From NCBI RefSeq assembly GCF_014199525.1, contig NZ_JACHNU010000004.1, positions 248,001 to 312,000 of the forward strand: a stretch of 64,000 bases of DNA. Direction: 5' to 3'. This document shows positions 48,612 to 56,816 of this stretch, piece by piece. Source of the stretch: Conexibacter arvalis. Lineage in GTDB: Bacteria > Actinomycetota > Thermoleophilia > Solirubrobacterales > Solirubrobacteraceae. Every line of letters starts with the position of its first letter. Position 1 is the stretch's first letter. Position numbers and translations under genes: made by a program. The notes under the pieces were generated by a model. It ran no database searches, was not told where the DNA came from, and saw only the letters and a list, made by a program, of their open reading frames with translations.

Positions 48612-49940
48612 ATGCGCATCATCGTGCTTGGCGCCGGCCACGTCGGCATGGCGGTGACCGCGGCGCTGTTCGAGGAGCACGAGCTCACCGTCGTCGACCG
48701 CGACCCGGCCCGGCTGGTCGCGCTCGCCAACCTCTACGACGTCATCACCGTCGAGGGCGACGGGGCGAGCCAGGGCACGCTGGAGGAGGCGGGGGTCGCC
48801 GAGGCCGACCTGATGATCGCCTCGACGGCGTACGCGGAGGTCAACCTCGTCGCCGCGATGTTCGTCCGCGGCCTCGCCAGCCGCGCTCAGACGCTCGTGC
48901 GCACGACCGACCCCGGTCACATCGCGGCGTGGCGGGCCGGCGTGCTCGACGTCGACTTCATCGTCTCCTCCGAGCTGGAGACGGCGCGCGCGGTCCTCGA
49001 CGCCGTCGCGGTCCCGGGCGCCCGCGCGACCGACGTCTTCGCCGACGGCAGGGTGACGATCGCCGAGTTCGACGTGCTGCCGGAGCGGGCCGGCGGCCCG
49101 CTCGTCGGCGTGCCGCTCGCGCAGGCGCCGCTGCCGCCCGAGTCGCGCGTCGCGCTGATCGTGCGCGACGACCGGCTCGTGCTGCCGAGCGGGGGCGCGA
49201 CGCTGGAGGTCGGCGACCGCGTGATCGTGATGGCCTCGCCGCAGGCCGCCGTCGCCTGGAGCGCGCAGCTGGTGCCCGAAGCGCGGCCGGTGCGCGAGGC
49301 GACCGTCTTCGGCGCCGGCGGCGCCGGCATCGCGATCGCGCGCAAGCTGCTGCACCGCGGCGTGCGCGTGCGGATCGCCGACGAGGATGCGGCCCGCGCC
49401 CGCGCCGCGGCCGCCGCGCTTCCGGAGGCGCGCGTCTTCCATGCCGGCAGCCGCGACCGCGACTTCCTGCGCGAGGAGCGGATCGGCGCCTCCGACGTCG
49501 CGGTCGTCGCGCTGGAGCACGATCCCGAGACGCTCTTCGCCGCGGTCGTCGCGCAGGCCGAGGGCGTCGCGACGACGCTCGCGGTCGTCGACGACCCGGC
49601 CGCCGCGACCGCCTTCGAGCAGGCCGGCGTCGACGTCACCGTCGACCCGCGCGCCGCGACCGCCGAGGAGCTCGTCCGCTTCGCCCACGACCCGCGCCTG
49701 CACCAGATCGCGCTGCTCGACGACGACCGCTTCGAGGTGCTCGACGTGAGAGTGCGCAGCGACAGCGCGCTCGCCGGCAGACGGATCGCCGAGATGCCGA
49801 GGACCGGCTCGACGATCGGCGCGATCGTGCGCGACGGCACGGCGATATTCCCCCACGGCAGCGACGAGCTGCGCGCCGGCGACCGCGCGATCGTGCTCGT
49901 CGACCCGGCGCGCGCGACCCTGGTCGAGCGGACGCTGTAG
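48612..49940 (+). CDS. trkA: Trk potassium uptake NAD-binding protein TrkA
   Basis: 442-residue cytoplasmic regulator of the TrkH channel. Two RCK/TrkA units are present, each with a Rossmann NAD motif (MRIIVLGAGHVGMAVTAALF at residue 1, ATVFGAGGAGIAIARKLLHR at about 230) and a TrkA-C domain (GRVTIAEFDVLPERAGGPLV; VRVRSDSALAGRRIAEMPRT). The double arrangement is as in full-length TrkA. The TAG stop directly abuts the trkH start, so both are translated from one mRNA. Confidence 0.93.
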   Translation: MRIIVLGAGHVGMAVTAALFEEHELTVVDRDPARLVALANLYDVITVEGDGASQGTLEEAGVAEADLMIASTAYAEVNLVAAMFVRGLASRAQTLVRTTDPGHIAAWRAGVLDVDFIVSSELETARAVLDAVAVPGARATDVFADGRVTIAEFDVLPERAGGPLVGVPLAQAPLPPESRVALIVRDDRLVLPSGGATLEVGDRVIVMASPQAAVAWSAQLVPEARPVREATVFGAGGAGIAIARKLLHRGVRVRIADEDAARARAAAAALPEARVFHAGSRDRDFLREERIGASDVAVVALEHDPETLFAAVVAQAEGVATTLAVVDDPAAATAFEQAGVDVTVDPRAATAEELVRFAHDPRLHQIALLDDDRFEVLDVRVRSDSALAGRRIAEMPRTGSTIGAIVRDGTAIFPHGSDELRAGDRAIVLVDPARATLVERTL

Positions 49941-51479
49941 ATGCGCCAGCGGGTCCGCCGCATGCCGCGCCGGCCGTCGCTCGGCGTCGACCTCGGCGCC
50001 GTCTTCGACCTGGTCGGCGGCGTGCTGAGATGGATCGGCGTCGCCTTCGTCGTCCCGGCGCTGGTCGCGCTCTTCGACGGCGCGAGCGTGTGGCCGTGGC
50101 TCGCCGCCGGCGCCGCCGCGACCGGCGGCGGCATGCTGCTCGACCTGCTCACGCACGAGCGCCGGATCGACCGGATCGGCACGCGCGACGGGCTGCTCGT
50201 GATCGCGCTCGTCTGGCTCCTCGTCCCGATGTTCGGCGCGCTGCCGTACGTGCTCGCGCAGGAGCCGCAGCTGAAGGCGCCGGTCGACGCGTACTTCGAG
50301 GCGATGTCGGGCTTCACCGCGACCGGCGGCACGGTCGTCCCGGATGTCGACCAGCTCAGCGCGGCGACGCAGGTGTGGCGCCAGCTCAGCCATTGGCTCG
50401 GCGGCATGGGCATCATCGTGCTGGCGATCGCGGTGCTGCCACGGCTGCGGGTCGGCGGCCGCCGGCTGCTGCAGTCGGAGCTGGCCGGGCCGACCGAGAT
50501 CGAGCGGCTCGGCGCGACGATCCGCGAGACGGCGCGGCGGCTGTGGTCGCTCTACGTCGGGCTGACGCTGGTCGCGACGCTCGTGCTGGCGTTCGTCGGC
50601 TGGGTCGGCCTCGACGACGCGATGACGCCGTGGCAGGCGTTCGCGCACGCCTCCTCGGCGATGTCGCTCGGCGGCTTCTCGCCGCAGGGCGCCTCGGTCG
50701 CCGCGTTCGCGCCGATCTCGCAGTGGATCCTCTGCCTCGTGATGGTCGTCGCGGGGCTCAACTTCCTGCGCCTCTTCCGCGTGCTCGTGCAGCGCAGGCC
50801 GCGGGCGCTGACGCGCGACGACGAGGTGCGGCTGTACGGCTTCTTCCTCGCCTCGGCGACGACGCTGCTGCTGGTCGAGCTGCTGTCGAGCGGGATCGCC
50901 TCGGGCGAGAGCGCGCTGCGGATGGCGGCCTTCCAGGCGACCTCGATCATGACGACGACCGGCTTCGCCACCGCCGACTACACGACCTGGGGCGGGCTGG
51001 CGACGATGACGCTCCTGCTGCTGATGTTCGTCGGCGCCTCGGCCGGCTCGACCGGCGGCTCGATCAAGATCGTCCGCCACCTGATGCTGTTCCGGATCAT
51101 GCGGCGCGACCTCGCGCAGTCGGCCCACCGCGGCGTGCAGCGGCCGGTGCGGGTCAACGGCGTCGTCGTCGACGAGCAGGCGCTGCGCTCGACGGTGCTG
51201 TTCGTGCTGCTCTACCTGTTCGTCTTCGCGCTCGGCGCGCTCGGGTTGGTGATCGACGGCGAGCGCGCCGGCGTCGAGCTGGGCGCCTTCGACGCGATCG
51301 GCTCGGCGGCGGCCTGCATCGGCAACGTCGGACCGGCCTTCGGCTCGGCCGGCCCGAACGGCTCCTACGCCGACTACAGCAACCTCTCGACGGCGATCCT
51401 GACCGGGCTGATGTGGCTCGGCCGCGTCGAGATCATCCCCGTCGCGGTCCTGCTGACACGGTCGTTCTGGCGGCCGTGA
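49941..51479 (+). CDS. trkH: Potassium uptake protein TrkH
   Basis: 512-residue K+ channel-like transporter with four M1-P-M2 repeats. Pore segments are visible as FEAMSGFTATGGTVVPDVDQ, AHASSAMSLGGFSPQGASVA, TSIMTTTGFATADYTTWGGL and ACIGNVGPAFGSAGPNGSYA, each with the central Gly of the selectivity filter. LSHWLGGMGIIVLAIAVLPR is the conserved WLGGMGI. A gating-loop-like region lies at FVGASAGSTGGSIKIVRHLM. It starts at the base following the trkA stop. Confidence 0.94.
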   Translation: MRQRVRRMPRRPSLGVDLGAVFDLVGGVLRWIGVAFVVPALVALFDGASVWPWLAAGAAATGGGMLLDLLTHERRIDRIGTRDGLLVIALVWLLVPMFGALPYVLAQEPQLKAPVDAYFEAMSGFTATGGTVVPDVDQLSAATQVWRQLSHWLGGMGIIVLAIAVLPRLRVGGRRLLQSELAGPTEIERLGATIRETARRLWSLYVGLTLVATLVLAFVGWVGLDDAMTPWQAFAHASSAMSLGGFSPQGASVAAFAPISQWILCLVMVVAGLNFLRLFRVLVQRRPRALTRDDEVRLYGFFLASATTLLLVELLSSGIASGESALRMAAFQATSIMTTTGFATADYTTWGGLATMTLLLLMFVGASAGSTGGSIKIVRHLMLFRIMRRDLAQSAHRGVQRPVRVNGVVVDEQALRSTVLFVLLYLFVFALGALGLVIDGERAGVELGAFDAIGSAAACIGNVGPAFGSAGPNGSYADYSNLSTAILTGLMWLGRVEIIPVAVLLTRSFWRP

Positions 51480-51481
51480 CC

Positions 51482-51530
51482 GATGCGGTGCGACTTCTGG
51501 TCGCTGAGCGACCGGAAATCGCACCTCATC
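51482..51530. terminator. Long bidirectional palindromic terminator
   Basis: Arms of 23 bases (51482-51504 and 51508-51530; 20 of 23 pair) about the triplet TGA, between the convergent trkH and thiol oxidoreductase genes. Confidence 0.7.
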
Positions 51531-51536
51531 CGTCGC

Positions 51537-52424
51537 TCAGGCGGCGACCGCGCGCTTCTCCAGCGCCCAGAAGGCGTCGCTGCCGGCGCGCTGCTCGACG
51601 GCGCCGCCGGCGGAGAGCCGCTCGCGCGCCTCGTCGCGGGAGATCCCGAGCACCTCGGCGACCTCCTGCGTCGCCAGCGGCGTGCCGGCCCACTCCAGCA
51701 GCTCCTCGACCGACTCGGGCGGCGCTCTGCGCGCCAGCCCGGGCGCGAGGTTGGCGACCGCGACCTCGTAGGCGATCGACGGCTGGAAGCCGGGCGTCTC
51801 GATCGTCTGGCGGTCGCCGATGCGCGTGAAGACCAGCGACGGCGCCGTGTAGCGCCATCTGCTCGGGTCCTCGGCCGCTCTCGCCAGCTTGTGGCTGAGC
51901 GCGACGGCCGCCGGCGCCGGGCTGCGGGCGGCGAGCATGTCGTCCTCGAGCGCGCGCTCGACGGCCGGGTCAGTCAGCCACCGCTCCAGCACCGCGGGGT
52001 CGACGCCGGCCTCGGTCGCGGCGGCGACGATCGTCTCGTCCTCGTCCAGGAGCGCGGCGGGGTTCGTCATCGCGTGGACGCGGAGGCGGCGCAGCAGCCG
52101 CTCCGACAGCTGCGGGGAGCCGTTGACGCGCGCGGCGACGACCGCCTTTGCGGCCGGGCGCGTCGCGCCGAGGCGCGGGCGCGGCGTGGCGTCGAGCGGC
52201 ATGCCGTATCTGGCGGCGAACTGCTCGAAGCCGGCCGCGAGCTGCTCGGTCGTGTAGCCGATGCGGGCGTAGTGGCCGCCGTCGGCGGCGAGCACGATCA
52301 TGCGCGTCCGCCATTCGAGCGCCTCCCCGTAGAGCCATCTGAGCCGCCACTTCATCGGCTCGGCCGACCATGCCCACGGGCACTGCGCGTCGGTGTATTC
52401 GGTGACCTCGATCTCAAAGCTCAT
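51537..52424 (-). CDS. DsbA-family oxidoreductase, Rv2466c-like
   Basis: 295-residue thioredoxin-fold protein. VTEYTDAQCPWAWSAEPMKW carries a single active-site Cys (CPWA), as opposed to CPWC. The large helical insertion (EQLAAGFEQFAARYGMPLDA, AARVNGSPQLSERLLRRLRV) and APSLVFTRIGDRQTIETPGF with the cis-Pro region follow, as in mycobacterial Rv2466c, a mycothiol-dependent nitroreductase. A C-terminal extension has a short HTH-like stretch (LATQEVAEVLGISRDEARER). AGA codons occur (RRAPPES, SRWRYT). A palindromic operator touches the start. Confidence 0.82.
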   Translation of the reverse strand: MSFEIEVTEYTDAQCPWAWSAEPMKWRLRWLYGEALEWRTRMIVLAADGGHYARIGYTTEQLAAGFEQFAARYGMPLDATPRPRLGATRPAAKAVVAARVNGSPQLSERLLRRLRVHAMTNPAALLDEDETIVAAATEAGVDPAVLERWLTDPAVERALEDDMLAARSPAPAAVALSHKLARAAEDPSRWRYTAPSLVFTRIGDRQTIETPGFQPSIAYEVAVANLAPGLARRAPPESVEELLEWAGTPLATQEVAEVLGISRDEARERLSAGGAVEQRAGSDAFWALEKRAVAA

Positions 52425-52429
52425 GACGA

Positions 52430-52442
52430 TGCAATTATTGCA
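52430..52442. promoter_or_regulatory. Operator-like palindrome TGCAATTATTGCA
   Basis: 13-base palindrome with an odd centre, 5 bases upstream of the ATG at 52424. It is a strikingly AT-rich patch in this sequence and resembles MarR-type operators. The cognate regulator is not in the window. Confidence 0.45.
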
Positions 52443-52501
52443 CGATCAACGGTTAGGTGCCTGAGCAAGGTGTCTGCCCACCCCGCCGCCGCACCAATCC
52501 C

Positions 52502-52552
52502 GGACCTTCGTCATCCAGCCGTCTGTGAGCGACGGCTGGATGACAGAGGTCC
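52502..52552 (-). terminator. Long palindromic terminator, copy 2 of a repeated family
   Basis: 22-base arms (52502-52523 and 52531-52552; 20 pair) and loop TGTGAGC. Nearly the same sequence as 11699-11747, including the GACGGCTGGATGACA half. It lies upstream of the thiol oxidoreductase start and 31 bases from the end of dinB. Confidence 0.65.
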
Positions 52553-52582
52553 CGGCGGAGCGGGCTCGCGGGCGGGCGGGCG

Positions 52583-53698
52583 CTACAGCGGCAGCGCGAG
52601 CTGGGCGGCGTTGCGGGGCGGGGCGGCGGCGCCCCCGCCCTCCTCATCGAAGCCGGCGAGCCGCACGCCGAGCAGGCGGACCGGGCGCGGCGGCGCGTAG
52701 GCGCGCAGCAGCTCCAGCGCGACCTCGGTGACGAGGGCCGTGTCGTTCGTGTGCGCGTCGATCGTGCGGGCGCGGGTGACGGTCGTCCAGTCGTCGAGGC
52801 GGACCTTGATCGCGATCGTGCGGCCGCGCGTGCCGCGTCTCCGGAGCCCCTCGCACAGCTCGCGCGCCAGCCTCCGCAGCACCTCCTCCAGCTCGGCGAG
52901 CGAGGCGACGTCCTCGTCGAAGGTGCGTTCGTTGGAGCGGGACTTCAGCACCCGCTCGGTCTCGACAGGCGAATCGTCGTGGAAGTGGGCGCGGCGCAGC
53001 AGGTCGGCGCCATGGTTGGCGCCGAAGCGGGCGGTCAGGGTCTCCAGCGGCGTGCGCTGGAGCTGGCCGATCGTCTCGATCCCCAGCTCGCGCAGCCGCT
53101 CGGCGCTCTTGGGCCCGATCCCAGGCAGCAGCTTCGGCGGGTGGCCGGCGAACCGCCGGGCCGCCTCCTCGCGCCCCATCGCGACGAAGCCGGCCGGCTT
53201 GCCGAGGTCGGAGCAGATCTTCGCGACCAGCCGCGACGGGCCGATGCCGACCGAGACCGTGATCCCGGTCCGCCCCCTCACCTCCGCGACCAGCTCGCGC
53301 AGCACCCGCACCGGCTTCTCGACCCCGGTCAGGTCGGCATAGGCCTCGTCGAGGCCGAGGTGCTGAAGCGCGCCCAGCCGGCCGGAGACGATCGCCCACA
53401 GCTCGCGCGAGACGCGTTTGTAGGAGGCGAAGTCGGGCGGCACGAGGATCGCGTGCGGGCAGAGCCGCTTCGCGCGCGACAGCGGCATCGCCGAGCCGAC
53501 GCCGTATCTGCGCGCCGCGTAGGAGGCGGTCGTGACGACCGAGCGCGGCCCGTCGTGGGCGACGATCACCGCCTTGTCTCTCGGCTCGGGCCGTCTCAGC
53601 AGCTCGACCGAGGCGTAGAAGGCGTCGCAGTCGAGATGCGCGATCACGCGCTTGGGCGCAGGCTGCGAGCCGTCGGCGGGGCGAACGTCTGTTCCCAC
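52583..53698 (-). CDS. dinB: DNA polymerase IV (DinB, Y family)
   Basis: 371-residue translesion polymerase. VIAHLDCDAFYASVELLRRP has the first catalytic Asp with the steric-gate Phe/Tyr pair. GLDEAYADLTG gives the second acidic pair. The HhH region is KLLPGIGPKSAERLRELGIE. The little-finger domain has SNERTFDEDVASLAELEEVL. The last residues QLALPL form a beta-clamp-binding motif, so replication-fork loading is intact. The start is GTG at 53698; no LexA-type box is visible upstream. Confidence 0.94.
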   Translation of the reverse strand: MGTDVRPADGSQPAPKRVIAHLDCDAFYASVELLRRPEPRDKAVIVAHDGPRSVVTTASYAARRYGVGSAMPLSRAKRLCPHAILVPPDFASYKRVSRELWAIVSGRLGALQHLGLDEAYADLTGVEKPVRVLRELVAEVRGRTGITVSVGIGPSRLVAKICSDLGKPAGFVAMGREEAARRFAGHPPKLLPGIGPKSAERLRELGIETIGQLQRTPLETLTARFGANHGADLLRRAHFHDDSPVETERVLKSRSNERTFDEDVASLAELEEVLRRLARELCEGLRRRGTRGRTIAIKVRLDDWTTVTRARTIDAHTNDTALVTEVALELLRAYAPPRPVRLLGVRLAGFDEEGGGAAAPPRNAAQLALPL

Positions 53699-53755
53699 AT
53701 CACCATGGTACGCGCGCCGCCGGAGGGCATGGCGCCCGGCGCGCCGACGCCGCCG

Positions 53756-53809
53756 CGCGGCGGGTGCGGACGGGCAGGGGATGGGAGTGGCCCGCCCGCA
53801 CCCGCCGCG
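53756..53809 (-). terminator. Hairpin after the RlpA gene
   Basis: 20-base arms (53756-53775, 53790-53809; 19 pair) with a 14-base loop, 55 bases after the rlpA stop and before the dinB start. Confidence 0.55.
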
Positions 53810-53863
53810 CCGCGGCGCCAGGCGGCCGCCGAGGCCGCCCGGGCACCGGGCGCGGGGCCGGTC

Positions 53864-54886
53864 CTAGACGGTCGTGCGCACGACGCCGACGCCGCTGAAG
53901 CCGAGCGCGCGGGCGGTCGCGCCGGTGAGGTCCCACTCGCGCCCGCCGACGTAGGGGCCGCGGTCGACGACCGGGACCGTGACCTGCCGGCCGCGGTAGC
54001 GGATCGTCACCTTCGTCCCGCACGGGAGCGTCTTGTGGGCGACGCCGAGCTGCGAGTAGCCGAGCGTGCCGCCGCAGGCGAGCGGGCTGCCATAGAGCCA
54101 GTACCACGAGGCGAGGCCGGTGCGGAAGCCCTGGACGGCGCCGGCCTCGGCCTTCGTCGCGACGTTGCGCTTCGTGCCGGCCGAGCGGATCCGCAGCGGC
54201 GTCGTGCCCAGGCGCGCTCCGACGCGGGCGGCGAAGTGGCCGTCGCCGCGCGTGCTGGCGCGACCGACCGCCTTCCAGCGTCCGTCGACGCGCCCCTCGA
54301 CGGTGACGCGCGCGCCGCGCTTGCGCGGGAAGAGGACGCCGCGGACCTTCACCGCCTCGCCGGCGTCGGCTCGATGGGTGCGGCGCTTGACGACGAGCTG
54401 CGCCGCGACCGCGACGCGGTGGGAGCGGCTGACGGCGCTCGCCGCCTGCGCCTCGGCGGCGGCCTCGGCCGCCGCGGGGGCCCGTGCGGCGACGACGCGG
54501 ACGCGGCCGGAGCTGCGCAGCTTCGCGGCGAGGCGGTAGCGGCCGTCGGCGCTCACGGCCGTGTGCCTGATCGAGCGCCATCTGCTGCCCGCCGGCCGGT
54601 GCTGGAGCACGACCGAGCCGGCCTGCGCGCGGCCCTTCACGACGACGCGCTGGTCGAAGCGCAGCCGCCGGTCCTGCACCTTGGCGCTCGGCGCGGCGAG
54701 CGCGGCGAGCGGGGCGCCGGCCGCGGGCGACGGGGCGCCGGCCGGAGCGGGAGCGGCCGCGGGGGCGGCGGCGCCGCCGGGCGCGGCGACCGCGATCGCG
54801 GCGGCGGAGAGAGCGGTGCCGATTGCAAGCGCGCCGGCCGCGACGTGCCGCGGCCGCGCGCGCAACGACGTCGGTTGCGTGCGCAA
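53864..54886 (-). CDS. RlpA-like double-psi beta-barrel cell-wall protein
   Basis: 340-residue exported protein. The signal segment covers about residues 14-35 (HVAAGALAIGTALSAAAIAV), followed by an Ala/Pro-rich linker. Two beta-rich repeats of about 65 residues come next (RLRFDQRVVVKGRAQAGSVV; HRADAGEAVKVRGVLFPRKR). The C-terminal RlpA barrel has GLASWYWLYGSPLACGGTLG, LPCGTKVTIRYRGRQVTVPV and VDRGPYVGGREWDLTGATAR, including the catalytic-type Asp. Such proteins cut or bind peptidoglycan. TTG start at 54886, with GGAGGT 9 bases upstream. Controlled by the c-di-AMP riboswitch ahead of it. Confidence 0.87.
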   Translation of the reverse strand: MRTQPTSLRARPRHVAAGALAIGTALSAAAIAVAAPGGAAAPAAAPAPAGAPSPAAGAPLAALAAPSAKVQDRRLRFDQRVVVKGRAQAGSVVLQHRPAGSRWRSIRHTAVSADGRYRLAAKLRSSGRVRVVAARAPAAAEAAAEAQAASAVSRSHRVAVAAQLVVKRRTHRADAGEAVKVRGVLFPRKRGARVTVEGRVDGRWKAVGRASTRGDGHFAARVGARLGTTPLRIRSAGTKRNVATKAEAGAVQGFRTGLASWYWLYGSPLACGGTLGYSQLGVAHKTLPCGTKVTIRYRGRQVTVPVVDRGPYVGGREWDLTGATARALGFSGVGVVRTTV

Positions 54887-54907
54887 CGGAGCGTGACCTC
54901 CATTCGT

Positions 54908-55121
54908 GCCGACCGCACGCCTACGGGGTTAGCTGACGGGCTCGCGGCGATCGCGGCGGCGCTCGGCGCGGCGCATGGCAGGCGCGGCGCGGCGGCTCGC
55001 TCGATCGGCGCTACGGCGGCATCAGCCGCCGATTCGCCCCGGCCGGGAGAGATGACGGTCCCGGCAGGTGGGTCCCCCGTTCGCCCCCGTGTTCGGACGA
55101 GGGCGATTCGGCAGGTCGGAT
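54908..55121 (-). ncRNA. c-di-AMP riboswitch (ydaO-yuaA type)
   Basis: On the minus strand the conserved blocks of actinobacterial ydaO elements appear in order: GAACGGGGGACCCACC (around 55082-55067), CCGGGGCGAATCGGC (around 55042-55028), a GGCGGCTGATGCCGCC hairpin, then CCCGTCAGCTAACCCCGTAG (around 54938-54919) and GGCG. CCGACC/GGTCGG could close P1. The rlpA-like gene begins 22 bases beyond the element. Ligand-bound ydaO elements turn genes off. Boundaries approximate. The rest of the 397-base intergenic stretch (55122-55283) has no feature I can name. Confidence 0.85.
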
Positions 55122-55283
55122 GTGAGTCGCCACCGTACCCGCGCCCGGCAGCGCCTCTGTGCCCGATCTCACAGATCCCGGCGAATCGTCAGAGACCTGA
55201 CGCCCCGCGGGCCGAAAGCGGCCGATTTCTCACCAAACTTCAACGAAGCTCATGCGTTGCGCGCCACGCGGCGACCCTCCACA

Positions 55284-56750
55284 ATGCGGGACGTGGCCAA
55301 CTCCGACCGCCTCTCGGGGCTCGACGCCTCCTTCCTCCATCTCGAGCACGACGCGGCCACGCACATGCACGTCGCCTCGTGCATGGTCTTCGAAGGACCG
55401 CCGCCGTCCCACGACGAGCTGGTCGCGCACGTCGAGTCGCGCCTCCACCTGGTGCCCCGCTACCGGCAGCGGCTGGCGTTCGTCCCCTACGGACAGGGGC
55501 GACCGGTGTGGGTCGACGACCCGCACTTCAACACCCGCTACCACGTCCAGCACCACGCGCTCCCGCGGCCGGGCGGCGAGGAGGAGCTGAAGCAGCTCGC
55601 CGGCCGCGCCTTCTCGCAGCAGCTCGACCGCAACAAGCCGCTGTGGGAGCTGTGGCTGGTCGAGGGACTCGCCGACGGCCGCTTCGCGCTGCTGGGCAAG
55701 ACCCACCACGCGCTCGTCGACGGGATCTCCGGCGTCGACATCACGACCGTCCTCTTCGACCTCACGCGCGACCCGCCGGCGACGCCGCGGCCCGACGCGC
55801 CGTGGGTCCCGCGCCCGCTCCCGTCCGACGCGCAGCTGCTCGCCGACGCGCTGCTGGAGCGGACGACCGTCCCCGGCGAGATCGCGCGCGGGCTGCGCGC
55901 CACGCTGCGCGCTCCGCGCCGGGTCGTCAAGAAGGTCGTCGAGGATCTCGCCGCGGTCGGGTCGTTCACGCTCCCCGGCGTGCGCGGCGCGCCGTCGAGC
56001 CCGCTCAACGTGCGGATCGGCCCCCACCGCCGCTTCACCTGGGACAACGAGGACCTCGAGCGCGTGAAGGCGATCAAGAACGCGCTCGGCGGGACCGTCA
56101 ACGACGTCGTCCTCTGCACCGTCGCCGGCGGCCTCGGCCGCTACCTGCGCGCCCACGGCCACCCGACGATCGACCTCGTGCTGCGGGCGATGATCCCCGT
56201 CTCGGTCCGCGCCGACGCCGAGCGCGGCGCGCTCGGCAACCAGGTCGCCGCCGTCTGGGCCGGCCTGCCGGTCGGGGTCACCGAGCCGCTCGAGCGGCTC
56301 GAGCTGGTGAAGGGCGAGATGGAGGGGCTGAAGGAGTCGGGCCAGGCGGTCGGCGCGCGCGTGCTGACCGAGCTGACCGGCTTCGCGCCGCCGACGGTGA
56401 TGGCGCAGGCGGCGCGGCTGCAGGCCCACCAGCGCTTCTTCAACCTCGTCGTCACCAACGTCCCCGGCCCGCAGCTGCCGCTGTACGTGCTCGGCCGCCG
56501 GATGGAGGCGATCTACCCGATGGTCCCGCTCGCCCAGAACCAGGCGCTCGGGATCGCGATCATGAGCTACGACGGCCGCATCTCCTTCGGCCTCAACGCC
56601 GACTTCGACGCCCTCCCCGACCTCGAGCTGCTCGCCGGCCAGCTGTCGGAGGCGCTGGAGGAGCTGGCCGACGCGGCCGGCCTGCCGCCGCTCGACTCGC
56701 CGCGCAGACGCCGCAACGGCCGCCCGGCGGCCGTGGTTGCCGCCACCTAA
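55284..56750 (+). CDS. Wax ester synthase/diacylglycerol acyltransferase (WS/DGAT)
   Basis: 488-residue bifunctional acyltransferase that makes triacylglycerol or wax esters from acyl-CoA. SDRLSGLDASFLHLEHDAAT opens the protein. The active site is LLGKTHHALVDGISGVDITT (HHxxxDG). NDVVLCTVAGGLGRYL, MIPVSVRADAERGALGNQVA, FFNLVVTNVPGPQLPLYVLG (with the NVPGP motif) and MSYDGRISFGLNADFDALPD follow in the usual order. The ATG at 55284 (MRDVANSDRLSG) gives the family N-terminus. Confidence 0.94.
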   Translation: MRDVANSDRLSGLDASFLHLEHDAATHMHVASCMVFEGPPPSHDELVAHVESRLHLVPRYRQRLAFVPYGQGRPVWVDDPHFNTRYHVQHHALPRPGGEEELKQLAGRAFSQQLDRNKPLWELWLVEGLADGRFALLGKTHHALVDGISGVDITTVLFDLTRDPPATPRPDAPWVPRPLPSDAQLLADALLERTTVPGEIARGLRATLRAPRRVVKKVVEDLAAVGSFTLPGVRGAPSSPLNVRIGPHRRFTWDNEDLERVKAIKNALGGTVNDVVLCTVAGGLGRYLRAHGHPTIDLVLRAMIPVSVRADAERGALGNQVAAVWAGLPVGVTEPLERLELVKGEMEGLKESGQAVGARVLTELTGFAPPTVMAQAARLQAHQRFFNLVVTNVPGPQLPLYVLGRRMEAIYPMVPLAQNQALGIAIMSYDGRISFGLNADFDALPDLELLAGQLSEALEELADAAGLPPLDSPRRRRNGRPAAVVAAT

Positions 56751-56816
56751 GCGACCCCTCCAAGACGGTGGCAACCCACCACCAGCAGGGCTCGGCACGG
56801 ACCTACCATCGCCGTC

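Noticed and set aside
48183-51524. Minus-strand frame of about 1100 codons opposite trkA and trkH
   Set aside because: Low-complexity His/Arg/Asp/Gln-rich product mirrors the third-position bias of the real genes; trkA and trkH have full conserved motifs on the other strand.
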